From: Combretum micranthum
Lineage: Eukaryota > Streptophyta > Magnoliopsida > Myrtales > Combretaceae
Direction of reading: 5' to 3'
DNA length: 64,000 nucleotides
Assembly: GCA_024138025.1 (NCBI GenBank)
Contig: JAMXBD010000425.1
Coordinates: forward strand, 62,001-126,000
Shown here: positions 46,081 through 57,100 of the stretch, piece after piece
Layout: the number at the start of each line of letters is the position of its first letter
Position numbering within the stretch: the first letter of the stretch is position 1
Made by a program: the position numbers and the translations under genes
Notes under the pieces: generated by a model
What the model saw: the letters and a program-made list of their open reading frames with translations, nothing else
Databases searched by the model: none
What the model was told of the DNA's origin: nothing

Positions 46081-46650
46081 CTACAAGGGTTGGTTAGGGT
46101 AACGTAATTTCAGTTCCTCGAAGAATTCCCAGGTGGCTTCCTCTGTCTGACTTTCTTTAATGAATGCAACAGCATCCTCTTGAGTAGTGCCACCGATTTC
46201 TCCAATCAAAACAATGCCTTTCATTTGGGGATCCATAAGAGACCTCTCAACACGATCACTCAAGTTTGTCCCATTGAAAGGGTTACCATCAATACCTACA
46301 CATGTTGATTGTTGAAAACCACTAGTACTAGATCTCAAGAATGGAAAGACATAATCCTTTATGAATTCCACTTTTAGGTCCTTCACAACCAATGGACAAG
46401 CCCCACTAGCCTTGGCCTTGTTTCCCAAGCCTTTAAGTTCCTCAATACCTTGCCCAACATCAGCAGTGAAGCAAACAACCGCACATCCATAATTCTTCCT
46501 TAACCATGAAACAATCATAGCAGTGTTTAAGCCACCATAATAGGCTATGACAACTTTTTTCAGCCTTCCACACGAGCCACCACGTGACTTCTCTCCAGGA
46601 CTACACAAAGCTGATCGGATGCCTATTGCCCACTCACTCCGTTGTGTCAA
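46081..46650 (-). CDS. chimeric frame: argininosuccinate synthase + succinyl-CoA ligase alpha + chromodomain tail
   Basis: A 189-codon minus-strand frame made of three sources. Residues about 27-107 match plant plastid argininosuccinate synthase (KKVVIAYYGGLNTAMIV, CFTADVGQGI, ASGACPLVVKDLK). The ATP-binding SGGLDTS motif is changed to YGGLNTA, so no activity is expected. Residues about 112-169 match succinyl-CoA ligase alpha subunit (QQSTCVGIDGNPFNGTNL, KGIVLIGEIGGTTQEDA), without the phosphohistidine region. Residues 170-189 (EEATWEFFEEL..RYP) look like the end of a retrotransposon chromodomain and would be the element's own pol terminus. The frame stays open across both junctions. Both enzymes are here only as short fragments, so this is a captured, probably non-functional chimera; expression is unknown. 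Confidence 0.85.
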   Translation of the reverse strand: MTQRSEWAIGIRSALCSPGEKSRGGSCGRLKKVVIAYYGGLNTAMIVSWLRKNYGCAVVCFTADVGQGIEELKGLGNKAKASGACPLVVKDLKVEFIKDYVFPFLRSSTSGFQQSTCVGIDGNPFNGTNLSDRVERSLMDPQMKGIVLIGEIGGTTQEDAVAFIKESQTEEATWEFFEELKLRYPNQPL

Positions 46651-46700
46651 TCAAAGTAAAGGAAACCTTAGTTTGAAGCTTAATATGCTTACACGACTAA

Positions 46701-47330
46701 TTATTTCCTTTCCATTCTCAAACAACATTGGAGAGAAACAACAACTAGATAACTAATTATACTTAACTCATCAATTCCCATTCCACCATGTTGCATTTTG
46801 CAGAAACAGTCCATTTTCTTTATGTCATTCCTAATTGAAACATAAAGACCAATCATTGAATTCCATGTCACCAAATCGCTCATAGACATTTCATCAAACA
46901 TCTCCAATAATCCAATGCACCTACTACTCATATACGTAAAAATCAAAGAATTATAAACATATGAATCCAATATGACCTTAATCAACTTCCTAAGAACTCT
47001 CAAACCCTCTTTTAAACACAACAAACCACCACACTTCCTTACGAAACAGAAGATACTATACTCATTACACTCAATTTTTGACTCCCTCATCTCCATAAGA
47101 GTATCTATAACATCTCTATACAGCCAACTGCCCAAATCAACACTCGCTTTTAAAAGGGCATTATAGATATATACCACTCTTCACAAGAAAACTATCAAAC
47201 AGCTGATGTGCATCCTCGGAGGAAGAACAACAAGTGTATATGTGAACAAGCACAATATTTAAAAAAATTGTTGTATTCAAACCTATTAATTCAAATATGG
47301 GGATGGATCTGTTTCCCTCCAAATAATGGC
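46701..47330 (-). pseudogene. pentatricopeptide-repeat protein fragment captured by K
   Basis: Minus strand. [18 protein letters not shown], then after a frameshift near 47165 [32 protein letters not shown] and DLVTWNSMIGLYV show the helix-turn-helix spacing of PLS-class PPR repeats. PPR proteins bind organellar RNA. The run resembles the plastid-targeted Arabidopsis protein At1g71460 (from memory, not searched). Only about 200 residues of a normally 500-700-residue protein are present. Stops end it at 46701. Confidence 0.75.
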
Positions 47331-47499
47331 TAGTCCCAGCATCAGCCTTCAATCGAGCAGGCGCAGCAACTCCAGACTTAGTATTGTGCGAAATCATTCC
47401 ATGAACAATACATTTGAAGGTTTTCGTAGGAGAGCGGAAATGGATAAGACCATGCAAGAACTTGGTATTCATACACTTCCTCACAATACGCATGTACTT
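47331..47499 (-). other. K interior, unassigned segment
   Basis: It continues the gag frame after a stop (47500-47502) and encodes a Lys/Thr/His-rich stretch including [17 protein letters not shown]. Its origin is not recognised: possibly another captured fragment, or the upstream part of the PPR gene. Confidence 0.4.
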
Positions 47500-48114
47500 T
47501 CACTTTTGTCTTACAAACTCACTAGACAAGCATGTCACTTGGGATATTAAAAGCGGTGTTGGAATCCATAAGAGAGAAAAATCAGAGGCGGATCTACTGG
47601 AAATAATCCTATCTGAGTAGATGGGTTTAAGAGAAGATGGTGGTAGGGTTTGTGGTTGTAATATACGTTTAGAGGAGAATGGGTTTTTGGTCGTTTCTGA
47701 GGTGATGCCTAACTCGGTTATTGTGGTTGTGTATAGATATGGGTTGATGATGGTTTTGGGTGGTGTGTTTGGATGGGGTTTATTATCGGATTCGTTGTTG
47801 GTTTTGTGTAAATCGGTTGGTGTATGGGTGGTTTCATTGTGATCGCCATGATGAGAGAGTGGAAGGTTGGGTTCTAGTTGGTTTAGAACAAATGGATTGC
47901 TGGGTTTTTTTGGATCAAAATAGTTTGCAATTTCTTTTAATTGTTCTAGCTGCTTTTCCATCATGTCCAGTTGAGACTTCATGATCGATTTTAATTTCTT
48001 TTCCTGTTCTTCCCAATGTTCTTTTAATTTCTTTTCCTGTTCTTCCCAATGTTCCTCGAAGATCCGATGAATAACTTGGATCGATTCTTCGAGCTTCGGA
48101 TTTTGGTCAGCCAT
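47500..48114 (-). CDS. gag-like N-terminal protein of K
   Basis: 204 codons, starting at Met 48114, 18 bases inside the PBS, as usual for gypsy gag. Residues 1-70 form a charged coiled coil (LEESIQVIHRIFEEHWEEQE) with a perfect 11-residue repeat EHWEEQEKKLK. Residues 75-140 are Pro/Asn/His/Thr-rich. No retrotransposon-gag core and no zinc knuckle follow, so the protein is truncated. It could still be expressed from the 5' LTR. Its frame is shared with the next segment after one stop. Confidence 0.65.
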   Translation of the reverse strand: MADQNPKLEESIQVIHRIFEEHWEEQEKKLKEHWEEQEKKLKSIMKSQLDMMEKQLEQLKEIANYFDPKKPSNPFVLNQLEPNLPLSHHGDHNETTHTPTDLHKTNNESDNKPHPNTPPKTIINPYLYTTTITELGITSETTKNPFSSKRILQPQTLPPSSLKPIYSDRIISSRSASDFSLLWIPTPLLISQVTCLSSEFVRQK

Positions 48115-48132
48115 GGTGGGTGGATCGTACTA

Positions 48133-48143
48133 CTCTGATACCA
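48133..48143 (-). promoter_or_regulatory. primer binding site of K
   Basis: The minus strand TGGTATCAGAG is a perfect match to the initiator-tRNA-Met 3'-end primer site, two bases after the LTR. Confidence 0.93.
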
Positions 48144-48145
48144 AT

Positions 48146-48642
48146 TGAAGTGTGTGGTGGAAAATTCGAACAAGGAATTAATCAATAACAAATACAGAAA
48201 ATTAATTCAACTCGAATGGAAATTGATTTTGCTCGGATACAAGCTAAATCTACTCGAATACAAGTAGAAATTGGAATTCCCAATACAGAATACCAATACA
48301 CAATTTTGAGATAATATTTTCTGATGATCTCCTTGTATTACATATAGCCTATTTATAAGCGTTTATCATGCTAATTGCAATCAGATTTTTATGGATGGGC
48401 CACAGCTCCACAGCCCATGTCCAGCCCATGACTTCTAGGCAGCTTCTTTGAATTTACCTTTGTCACTATCTGTCTGATACTTTTAGATGCATGTTTATCT
48501 ATTGTACTTCGTACTGTTTTCCTCTTTCACGAACCCTAATTCTGTTTAATGTTTACTTCCAATTCCTTTCGTTTTTTAGCTTGTTCATCGCGCATCCTCC
48601 TTGCCATCCTTTTTGCTCATATCCTCCTGGGTTCTGGTTGCA
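48146..48642 (-). repeat. 5' LTR of K
   Basis: 497 bp. It lacks the 68-bp duplication seen in the 3' LTR. A GCCTATTTATAAGCG block near 48348-48362 on the plus strand gives a minus-strand TATAAATA that fits a promoter. Confidence 0.93.
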
Positions 48643-48647
48643 TAAGT

Positions 48648-49848
48648 ATTAGGTAATAATTATCTTATATATATATTATGGTAAAAGAAGTATTCAAATC
48701 CTATTAGATCTTATTTATTATCTTAATCAAAATCAATATCCTATTTCTAATCAAGACAAATGATGACAAGGTTTCAATCATGATCATGACGATCTGATAA
48801 AAAACCGTAGAAATTTCTGTACTGTCACGTTTCCGTATGCTTAGCAATTTTTGAAAATATGAAATAAACTTAGGAAAAGAGTTGACTGTTTGAGAAGCCA
48901 CACAGATTTTTTTTAATTCTTTAATAAATTATTTATTAAAAAATAGAAAAAAATAATTATTTTTATGAAAAAATTAAATAAATAAAAAATATATAAATTA
49001 AATAAATTTACATATATCATTTCGATACAAATATAAATATAAATAAAAATTAATTATCCAAATAAGCTATTAACATAGCATCAAATTTGAAAAATATTAA
49101 GAAATATTGTGGGCCATATTTTTCTAAGGCGGATTTCGGTTGTCTTTGATGACTAATACTTATATATGTTCCAAAGTATACGTGTCGTTTTTACCTATTG
49201 AGCGACAGGCCTCGTGTTCTAAATCGTCCCTAATTGGCAATTTAAACCTTCTGTCCATCCAAAATAAAGGTTTCAATCTATTGAGTCGTCTCAAGTCCTG
49301 TTCGTGGTTCCACCCCTACTTTTTTCTTTCAATATTTCTATTTAAGATCATTGTTATGATAAAAAATATTGAATGAGGGTAATATGTGATGTGTTGAAAT
49401 GAGTGGGGATAAGAACTAATGGATTTAAACAAATAATGAAACATTGGATAGTTTTAATAAAATTATCTACATGAAAAACAATTTATCCATATTTATGTAC
49501 CATTAATTATTTTTTATGACATACACGTTTAATTATGGAGATTTAAAGGATGTTACACCTGTCACGAGGCTAAAAATTAATTTCTAGGAGCTTTAGGGAA
49601 GAACTTGTTTGCAGCAAACTTAGCTTTAGACATATATATATGCATATATTTATATAAATAATATTAAACTTCGGGAGATAAATCCAGCGAAAATTCAAGT
49701 TAATATTGGTTAATCTTATTTTTATATTTCAATTTTATATGAAAAATAAGATAATTGAAAGCTTTCGACCATCTTTAATCACAAACATTCTTATATTGGG
49801 TCTGAGCATGGACTACCCTTTTCTTGAGATGCTTACAAAACTCTAAGA
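48648..49848. other. AT-rich non-coding DNA between K and the LINE
   Basis: It includes the third copy of the repeat at 28646 (48821-48875). The remainder is simple AT-rich sequence. Small frames at 48704-48901 and 49140-49376 have no recognisable content. Confidence 0.5.
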
Positions 49849-50327
49849 AACTAGAGCATGAAAGGGAAGTATCACGTTATTTCTCTCTCTAGTTTTTAGA
49901 AAGAGATTTTCCTCTATAAGAGAGTATTAAAACTTGAGAGTGCTTGTGCTGTTTCTGATTTTCTCTTGCTTGATGTGTGGTGTTGATTTGTCAGAATTTT
50001 GGATCTGCTATCTTTCTTTCCCGCGTTAATCAGCTCCTTTGTCTGCTTTTTCAAAATTAAAAAAAAAAAATTAATTAATAAAATAATATAATTTTTTTTC
50101 GCCAAAGTCTCTTTCTTTCCTAGGCTTTGTTAGTGTTTGCCGCTTTTTGTTTGTCCTGCTTTTGTTCCCCTTCTCTTTGCACTTTTCCCCTTCTTTTCTG
50201 GTATCCGATCTTCCTTGTTTTGATCTTGGTTGTTGTGTTGCTGCCTTGCTTTTCTTGCTTTCTATTGGTCTTTGCCTCTGTGTTCTTGTGCATTTTCTTC
50301 CCCTTTCTTAGGTCCTATTTACTCTTT

Positions 50328-51901
50328 ATGGCTGCTTCATCTAGCCGTCTACCTACAGATAGGATGCCAAAAGACGAAGATATCCTTGATGATCCAGGAA
50401 TGGGACTTCAAATGAAAATAAATCAGATAAGGAGGTGTTAGCTATTGTTAAAGTCATTGCTGATAAGGTGCTTAACAGGAATGTTGTGATAAATGTGCTG
50501 AAAAGAAAACATGGAAATGTTATGGTATCTATGCAGTTTCTCACATTGAAGCAAATTTGTTTCTTATTAACCTTAGCTTTCACAAACATCTGAACGGTAT
50601 TCTTGATGAGGTCTGTTATAGGAAATTGTTTGATAGTGGAGGAATGGGTTGAAAGTTGGAAATTAGAAGATTTCTCCTTTTCCACTATGGTTTACTTGGT
50701 TCAGATACATGACCTATGTTTAAATCATATGTCCATTATAGGAGCTAAGACTATAGGTTCGAAAATTGGTGAAGTTGTGGAAGTTGAACCTCTAACTTCA
50801 AGCAAAGGAGAGAGAAGAGCTTTCTAAGAGTGAGGGTAAAGATTCCTATTGATAAACCCTTAAAGGCTAGTATTGGATTAATAATGGTAAAGGAATAAAG
50901 TATAGGGCCTTCATGAAATAAGAAAGGCTAAATGATTAGTGCTATAATTGTGGAAGATTGGTGTCATCAAAGTAAAAACTATGCTTTTACAAAAAATGAG
51001 GAGGTTAGATTAAGGACCGAGGTTGAGAGCGTACATGCAAGAAGTGGAGGACTAATTTGAAAAAGTTTTCAGGCAATGCTGTGGACAATGAGAATCTAAA
51101 CCCCAACTTCTTAAGGAATCATGAGTTTTCCCATGCCTAAATATGATAAACCCTACCCGTTGTTCAACCTTATTCTTCCCTCTGCTAAACCTCCTATCCT
51201 CTTAACCCTGATCCACCTTTATACACTTGAACCTTCCTTTGCCTTTCCAACCTTAGACTAATCCTCTTAGGCTCTTTTCTCCTTCTTCTTCTCATGTTCT
51301 CCCCTTCCTTGTTCCTAAACACTCTAACCTACCTCATGTGTTCTTGCTTCCTAGACCTGTCTCTTGTCCTCTCCGATCAAGCCTTTGAACCCTATCCCTA
51401 AGGAGATTCTATAGTGACGTGTGACTTAGAGATCAATCTCTCATCAAACAGTGCTGTTGAAAGTTTTCTGATCATAGTGGGTCTAATCTCCCTACTTGTC
51501 TAACTTTAGAGGTCCCTAACGAGATCTCTAAAGCTTCAGACAATCTATCCTTGAAGAGGAGTTGAAGTTTTAGTGAGGATAGTTGTTGTACTTAAAAAAT
51601 CAAGAAAGTAAAGGTTTGTAAATCTATGGTGGAGTCTCTTTTTTTTAAGGAAGAAGTGATGACAGAAGTTAAAGCTACTACAAAATTTAATAGGAATAAA
51701 AGTCATATAAAGGCCTGTAAGAATGTAAAAAGGAAAATAACGGGCAAAGTGAAGAAGAAAGGTGGTCTTGGAGGAGATTTTCGAAAGGGGGTTAAAATCA
51801 CCACTTTTACAGAGGTGAATGAATGGTTTGAAGTCCCTATTAAAAGTGTTGATATCATGGGCGGTGGTGGCTGGCCTCCAACAGCCACACGAGAGCCATG
51901 A
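50328..51901 (+). pseudogene. LINE ORF1 (RNA-binding, DUF4283/CCHC)
   Basis: It begins MAASSSRLPTDRMP at 50328. Segments resemble the plant LINE ORF1 domain: DKEVLAIVKVIADKVLNRN (50435 onward), WKLEDFSFSTMVYLVQIHDL (50655 onward), GSKIGEVVEVEP (50757 onward) and IPIDKPLKASIG (50840 onward). A half-lost zinc knuckle (CYNCGRL) lies near 50940. The C-terminus is open from 51626 (Lys-rich, then GGGGWPPT). It ends in TGA at 51899-51901, overlapping the ORF2 ATG. Several frameshifts are present. Confidence 0.75.
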
Positions 51902-54154
51902 GTTTTTTATGTTGGAATTATAAAGGGATTAGGCCTCCCAAGACAATTTGAAATCTTAAGGGCCTTACAATTAAGTTTAATCCTAGTGTTGTTTTTCTTA
52001 TGGAAACTAAGAATAAAGTAGAAACCCTAGAGAGGCTAAGGAATCGACTTCATTTCGAAGGAAGTTTCTATGTTAATCATCGTAGTTCAGCTTGGGGTCT
52101 AGCCTTGTGGTGGAATGACAATATAGGGCTAAATATCTTACATCACTCTGATTTTTTGATTGATTCGAAGGTCTTTTGGGCTAATGGTAGCAAGATCAGT
52201 TTTGTTTGTTAGATTCGCTCAACCAGGGATTACTCGCAAAGAAATCCCTATGGAATCTGCTTAAAGCTATGTCAGTAGGATAAGAAAAGTGGATGTGCAT
52301 TGGAGATTTCAATGCCATTTTGTACAAACATGAAAAACAAAGAGGAAGAGGAGCTTATAGAAGGATTATGTTAGGTTTTAAAGATTTCGTTGATGATTCC
52401 CTTTTATAGGACGTAGGTTTCTATGGGCCAAAATTCACATGGAGTAACAAAAGACATGGAGTTAATTTAGTGAGGGAAATAATCGATAGGGGTTTGGTTA
52501 CTATTAGGTGGATCGAAAGTTACCTTGGTTGCAACGTAGAATATGTACCTTCCTTTGCTTCTGATCATGATGCGCTTCTAGTACGTTTTTCTAAGGCAAA
52601 AGGCAGAAGCTCAAGAAGTTTGAAATTTGAAAATATGTGGCTAACATCAAAGTAGTGCAAGGAGGTTATTGAGAAGTCTTGGAGTTACAGGACTAGTCAT
52701 GATCAATGGTTCTCCTTGATGCTGAACTTAGAGAAACGTAAGGAGAATCTTACCAACTGAACCTTGAAATGTTTTCCAAACAATATAAAATAGATTGATA
52801 AAGCTCTTATAAACTTGTCACTTATTCAAAGTGATCCAATCAATCTTGATGTGGAGGAAGAGGAGAAGTTGTTCGGAGAACTTAATGAGCTATGGGAGAA
52901 AGAGATGTGGTCGCACAAAAGATCTAGGACTAACTAGCTGAATTGTGGTGATAGAAACACATCCTTTTTTCACCTATCAACTTTGATTAGAAGAAATAAA
53001 AATTGAGTTCTGAAGTTAAAGGATAGGGAAGGCAAGTGGCTATAGGAAGAAAAATTGATAGTTCAAGAATTCGTGAATCACTTTAACAAGCTGTACACTT
53101 CAAAGGAGTTGTTGAGATGATAGTGTTTGAATTACATAAACAAAAGTGCAAGTGCGGACATGAATAAGTCCTTGTGCAATGCTATGGAAGATGAGGAGAT
53201 TGGGTCGGTTGTCTTTCAGATGAGAGGACCAAAAGGCACCAGGCCCAGAAGGTTTTTCCGGATTATTGTTTCAACATTTTTGGGCCACTATAGGGAAGAT
53301 GGTTATTGAGGCAATCAAAGCGTTCTTTGTTCAGGTATATCCCTCATAAACTCAATGATACTGACCTTATCCTTATTCCTAAAGTTCATCAACCTCAAAA
53401 TGTTTCACTTCCATCCTATCAAACTTTGCAATTTTATCTATGAAATTATTTCTAAAATTCTTGTCAATAGGCTAAAACCTTTCCTAAGAAATCTTATTTC
53501 AGAAAATCAAAGTGCTTTCATTTCTGAAAGAATGATCCATGATAATATCGTCATTGCACATGAGGCCTTCTACTTTCTAAAAGATAAAAAGAGAGGAAAA
53601 AAGGTGTTTGTTCCCTGTAAGTTGACGTGAACAAAGCCTATAATAGAATTGAATGGAATTTTCTTAAAAAAGTTCTGGTCAAATATGCTTTTGATAGTAA
53701 ATGGATTGCTTGGGTGATGACTTGTGTCTTACTATTGAATTTAACATTTTACTTCATGGTAAAACAGTGGCACATATTAAACATAGTAAAGGATTATGCC
53801 ATGGGGATCTTCTATCACTATACTTCTTTATCTTGGTAGTGGATGTCTTATCTCAATGGATAGAAAAATATGTGAGATGTGGTGAACTTTCTGGTTTGAT
53901 TATGAAACCTTCTTGTCCTACTCTCTCTCATCTATTTTTGCAAATGACTCACTATTTTTCATGGAAGCAAAGATGGTTAGAAAGAGGGTTGTTCTATTAG
54001 AAAGGTACTATCAAGCTTTAGGTCAAAAGGTGAATCTAAAAAAATCAAGGTTTTTTTTCAGCAACATCACAGAAATCCAAGTTAAACAATGTATTGGAAA
54101 TATGCTGGGCATCCCAATTACAAATAGTCTACGTATGTATTTGGGGCTTCCTAT
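51898..54154 (+). pseudogene. LINE ORF2, 5' part: endonuclease and RT
   Basis: It starts MSFLCWNYKGIRPPK at 51898 (the LSWNCRGL block of the APE-like endonuclease). VVFLMETKNKVETLERL and SAWGLALWWND follow, then ASDHDALLV (52560). RT blocks: PIKLCNFIYEIISKILVNRL (53425), ENQSAFISERMIHDNIVIAH (53500), DVNKAYNRIEWNFL (53625), HGDLLSLYFFILVVDVLS (53790) and SSIFANDSLFF (53930), where the FADD box is FAND. Frame changes occur throughout. D3 interrupts at 54154. Confidence 0.88.
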
Positions 54155-57100
54155 TGTAAACCCCAGAAACTTTCACAATAATACATGACTCTAGAATAGA
54201 AAGAATGAACTAATTAGTAAACCTAGAATTCAACAAAAAAAACCTAAGATTAGACATAATTTAAATTTGGCTGGGTTAGGATCTATGAACTGAATAAAGA
54301 ACTTCTTTGGCCCTAACTGATACCAAAAATGAGATTTCGTATCTTGAACTAATAATTCAAGATATGGTTAAAGGAAACTTCAATTTTCAAACCCGAATCA
54401 TTGTTATACAAAGAGATTAAATGGGAAAACATAAATATAGAAATTAAATAACTACTTTGGCACTCAATAAAGACCCGAGACTAAAACAATGTGTAGTAAT
54501 GAATCATACTTGGACTTAAACCCTAAAATTCGAGATTCCTAGTTAGTAATAAAATATATTGATAAGATTTCATAGTAGGTATCCAAACCTAAAATATATA
54601 AATAATTTAGCTTATATATCTGTGGTGATATTAAGTAATTGATCAATTATGGTTATAGTGGGGAAATGACAACTTTAAGATAAACCGTTAGAATTATAAA
54701 TACACAACAAAAACGTAAACTGGTATATAACTCAAGACTAGGCTTCAAACAAATAATGAATTATACCATTGTTCAAATTAAGGTTTTCTTAAGCCCTTCA
54801 AGCCTAAAAAAAAATTGACCCAACAAGCATAGAAAACCTAAATTGCGGGAGATAAATTTTCAAAAACAAACAATAACGTAAAATCAAAACTTAAATTTAT
54901 ATTGTTTGATAAACTAAATATTTTGCAGAATTCATTAAAAATATTTTTGTGTAAAAACTCTCATATATTAGCTAAATTATACCTGATTAATGTGATAAAC
55001 TCCCCGAAAATTTAGCTAAATATTATCTAAATAATATAATATTTATACTAATACTTGCAAGATACGTATATATACACAATTGGAGGGTCTTGATCTTCTT
55101 GAATGGAGAGAACCGAATTGCTCAAATGATTCTTTCTAAGTCAACAAAAATCAACCCATAAGCCAATCCAAATGTGCCAAATCAACTCCACATTAATGAC
55201 AAAGAGAACAATTGATGAAACAGTAGCAAGTGGAGACAATTCGGATCAATTATGGAAGAAAAACACGTAGCAAATACTCTTTTTTTTTTCTATATATACA
55301 CATAATAAAGGCGCTTAAAGAGAAAGTAAACAAATACCATTTCCTCTCTAACTTTCTAGATCCAATCTACTCATGATCAGTAGCTAAGACAGCCTGGAGA
55401 TAGGAATTAAATCGCACATACAATCCTAGTATGAATCGGAGGAAAAATAATATGAAAAAACACTTAAAAAGAGCTTAAGGTGAGTTGATGTAATTTGACG
55501 TGTTTTCTTTCAAAACTAAGGATTGAAACCGACTTCTGAATATCTTAGGAACATAACCAACACAATCAGGAGCTTCGGATTTCATCAGAGTGGCTCAACG
55601 AAGGTGATTTCCGAAAACCCTAGTTATACCTTGGTGATCTAAAAAACATGGAACATGTTGTTCTTTTGATGTTCTAATGTGATATTTAGGTAGTTTAGTG
55701 TCTTAGGAGCTTAAAGGAGCTGAAAAACCGACCTTAGAACGTCGAAAATTGGTCGGAATCGACCGAACTCATCGGGGAAGATGATGAACAGGTCTTCCCT
55801 GATGAGCACGGGGAGAAACACGGGACATGTTCCCCTGTGTACCCTCGGCAAAATTTAAAAAATAAAAATAAAAAAACGAGGTTAATTAAATCAGATTATA
55901 GAATAATTAATGTTATAAGTAATTTTAGGATTATTATTATTTCTTTATTTATTTTTCTGTATAGATTATAAATAATATTATCATTTAGTAATATAACATC
56001 AAAATTTCTGAAAAATTAAGTTTAAAAATGAAATATTTTTTTAGTATTATTATATATATGATATGTAAATATATATAGTGAGTCTATTAACATTAACAAG
56101 AAAAGATTATTAGTAATATAAATCATCTTTGTTAATTAATCCAAATTTATTAAGTTTTACAACTATAATTGTTGATATTCTTAATATTATTAAGAGAATT
56201 CTTAAATTAATAATTTTTTGAAATTATCATATCTTAAATAATCTTATATGTAATCTCTAAAATAAAAGTTCAAAAGTTAAGGTTAAAGCTATTTTAGTAA
56301 TACTATTATAGTAAGAATTTACAAATTAGTATTGATTAAATTATAAGACAAATATTACAATATTGTTATTGTGAAAAGCATTTGTTTTACTTTATTTTAT
56401 TTTGTTGTTTTTTTTCGAATTATTATTATTATTATTTGCAGCAAATAAGAAATTTGAAAATAATTATAATTAAGTTTGTAAATCTTATATTAATAAATTT
56501 AATGTCATTAAGATTGTATTTAATTAGTTTACAGGAAAAATTACGAGTTTAGTAAATACTAAATATATGTATTTAAATAAATAATTGTAAATAATTAGAT
56601 AAAAATGGAAATTTAAATAGTCTAAATTTGTGAATATAGAGATATCTATATTTTACGAGAAAAAATTATTAAGTAAATAAAAAGGAAATTGATAGTTTTA
56701 AACAATGAAAATAAATTAACCAAATTGTCAAAAGTCCTGAATACCCGATTAATAGATTTAAATATCAAACCAAAATCAAATCAAGTAACTTGAGATAAAG
56801 GTGAATTAGTAATTAAGTATTGTAAAATCTTCAAAGAATTAGTTTAATAATAAAACGAAAAACCCAACAGCACATTAGGACACTTAAACATTCATAGGAG
56901 TTGAGTTATATAGTTTTGTATCATTAATAATTATATTAATCGTCTCAATAGGTAACTTGGGTATTGGTGAGGACTTTCCTGACGATTACTACAACTGAAC
57001 AACATGAGCAGGTGAGTAACTCAGCCTTATTACATTAGTTGTGCTTGAAAAGCTAGCGAACCTTAAATAAAAGATACTAAAAATTTGGTGTACTGTTTGG

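Larger units (their letters stand above)
45492..48642 (-). mobile_element. K: non-autonomous LTR retrotransposon with captured gene fragments
   Basis: A complete 3151-bp element. The 3' LTR is 45492-46054 and the 5' LTR 48146-48642, both TGAAGTGTG to GGTTGCA, with a perfect TAAGT duplication (45487-45491 and 48643-48647). PBS (48133-48143) and PPT (46055-46071) show minus orientation. The 2.09-kb interior holds a gag-like start, pieces of three unrelated nuclear genes and a chromodomain tail, but no protease, RT or integrase. By eye the LTRs differ at about seven substitutions and a few indels, apart from one duplication, so insertion is recent compared with everything else here. It must have been mobilised in trans. 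Confidence 0.93.

Noticed and set aside
47326..47984. Plus-strand frames opposite K's gag-like and PPR regions
   Set aside because: Antisense shadows of the better supported minus-strand readings.
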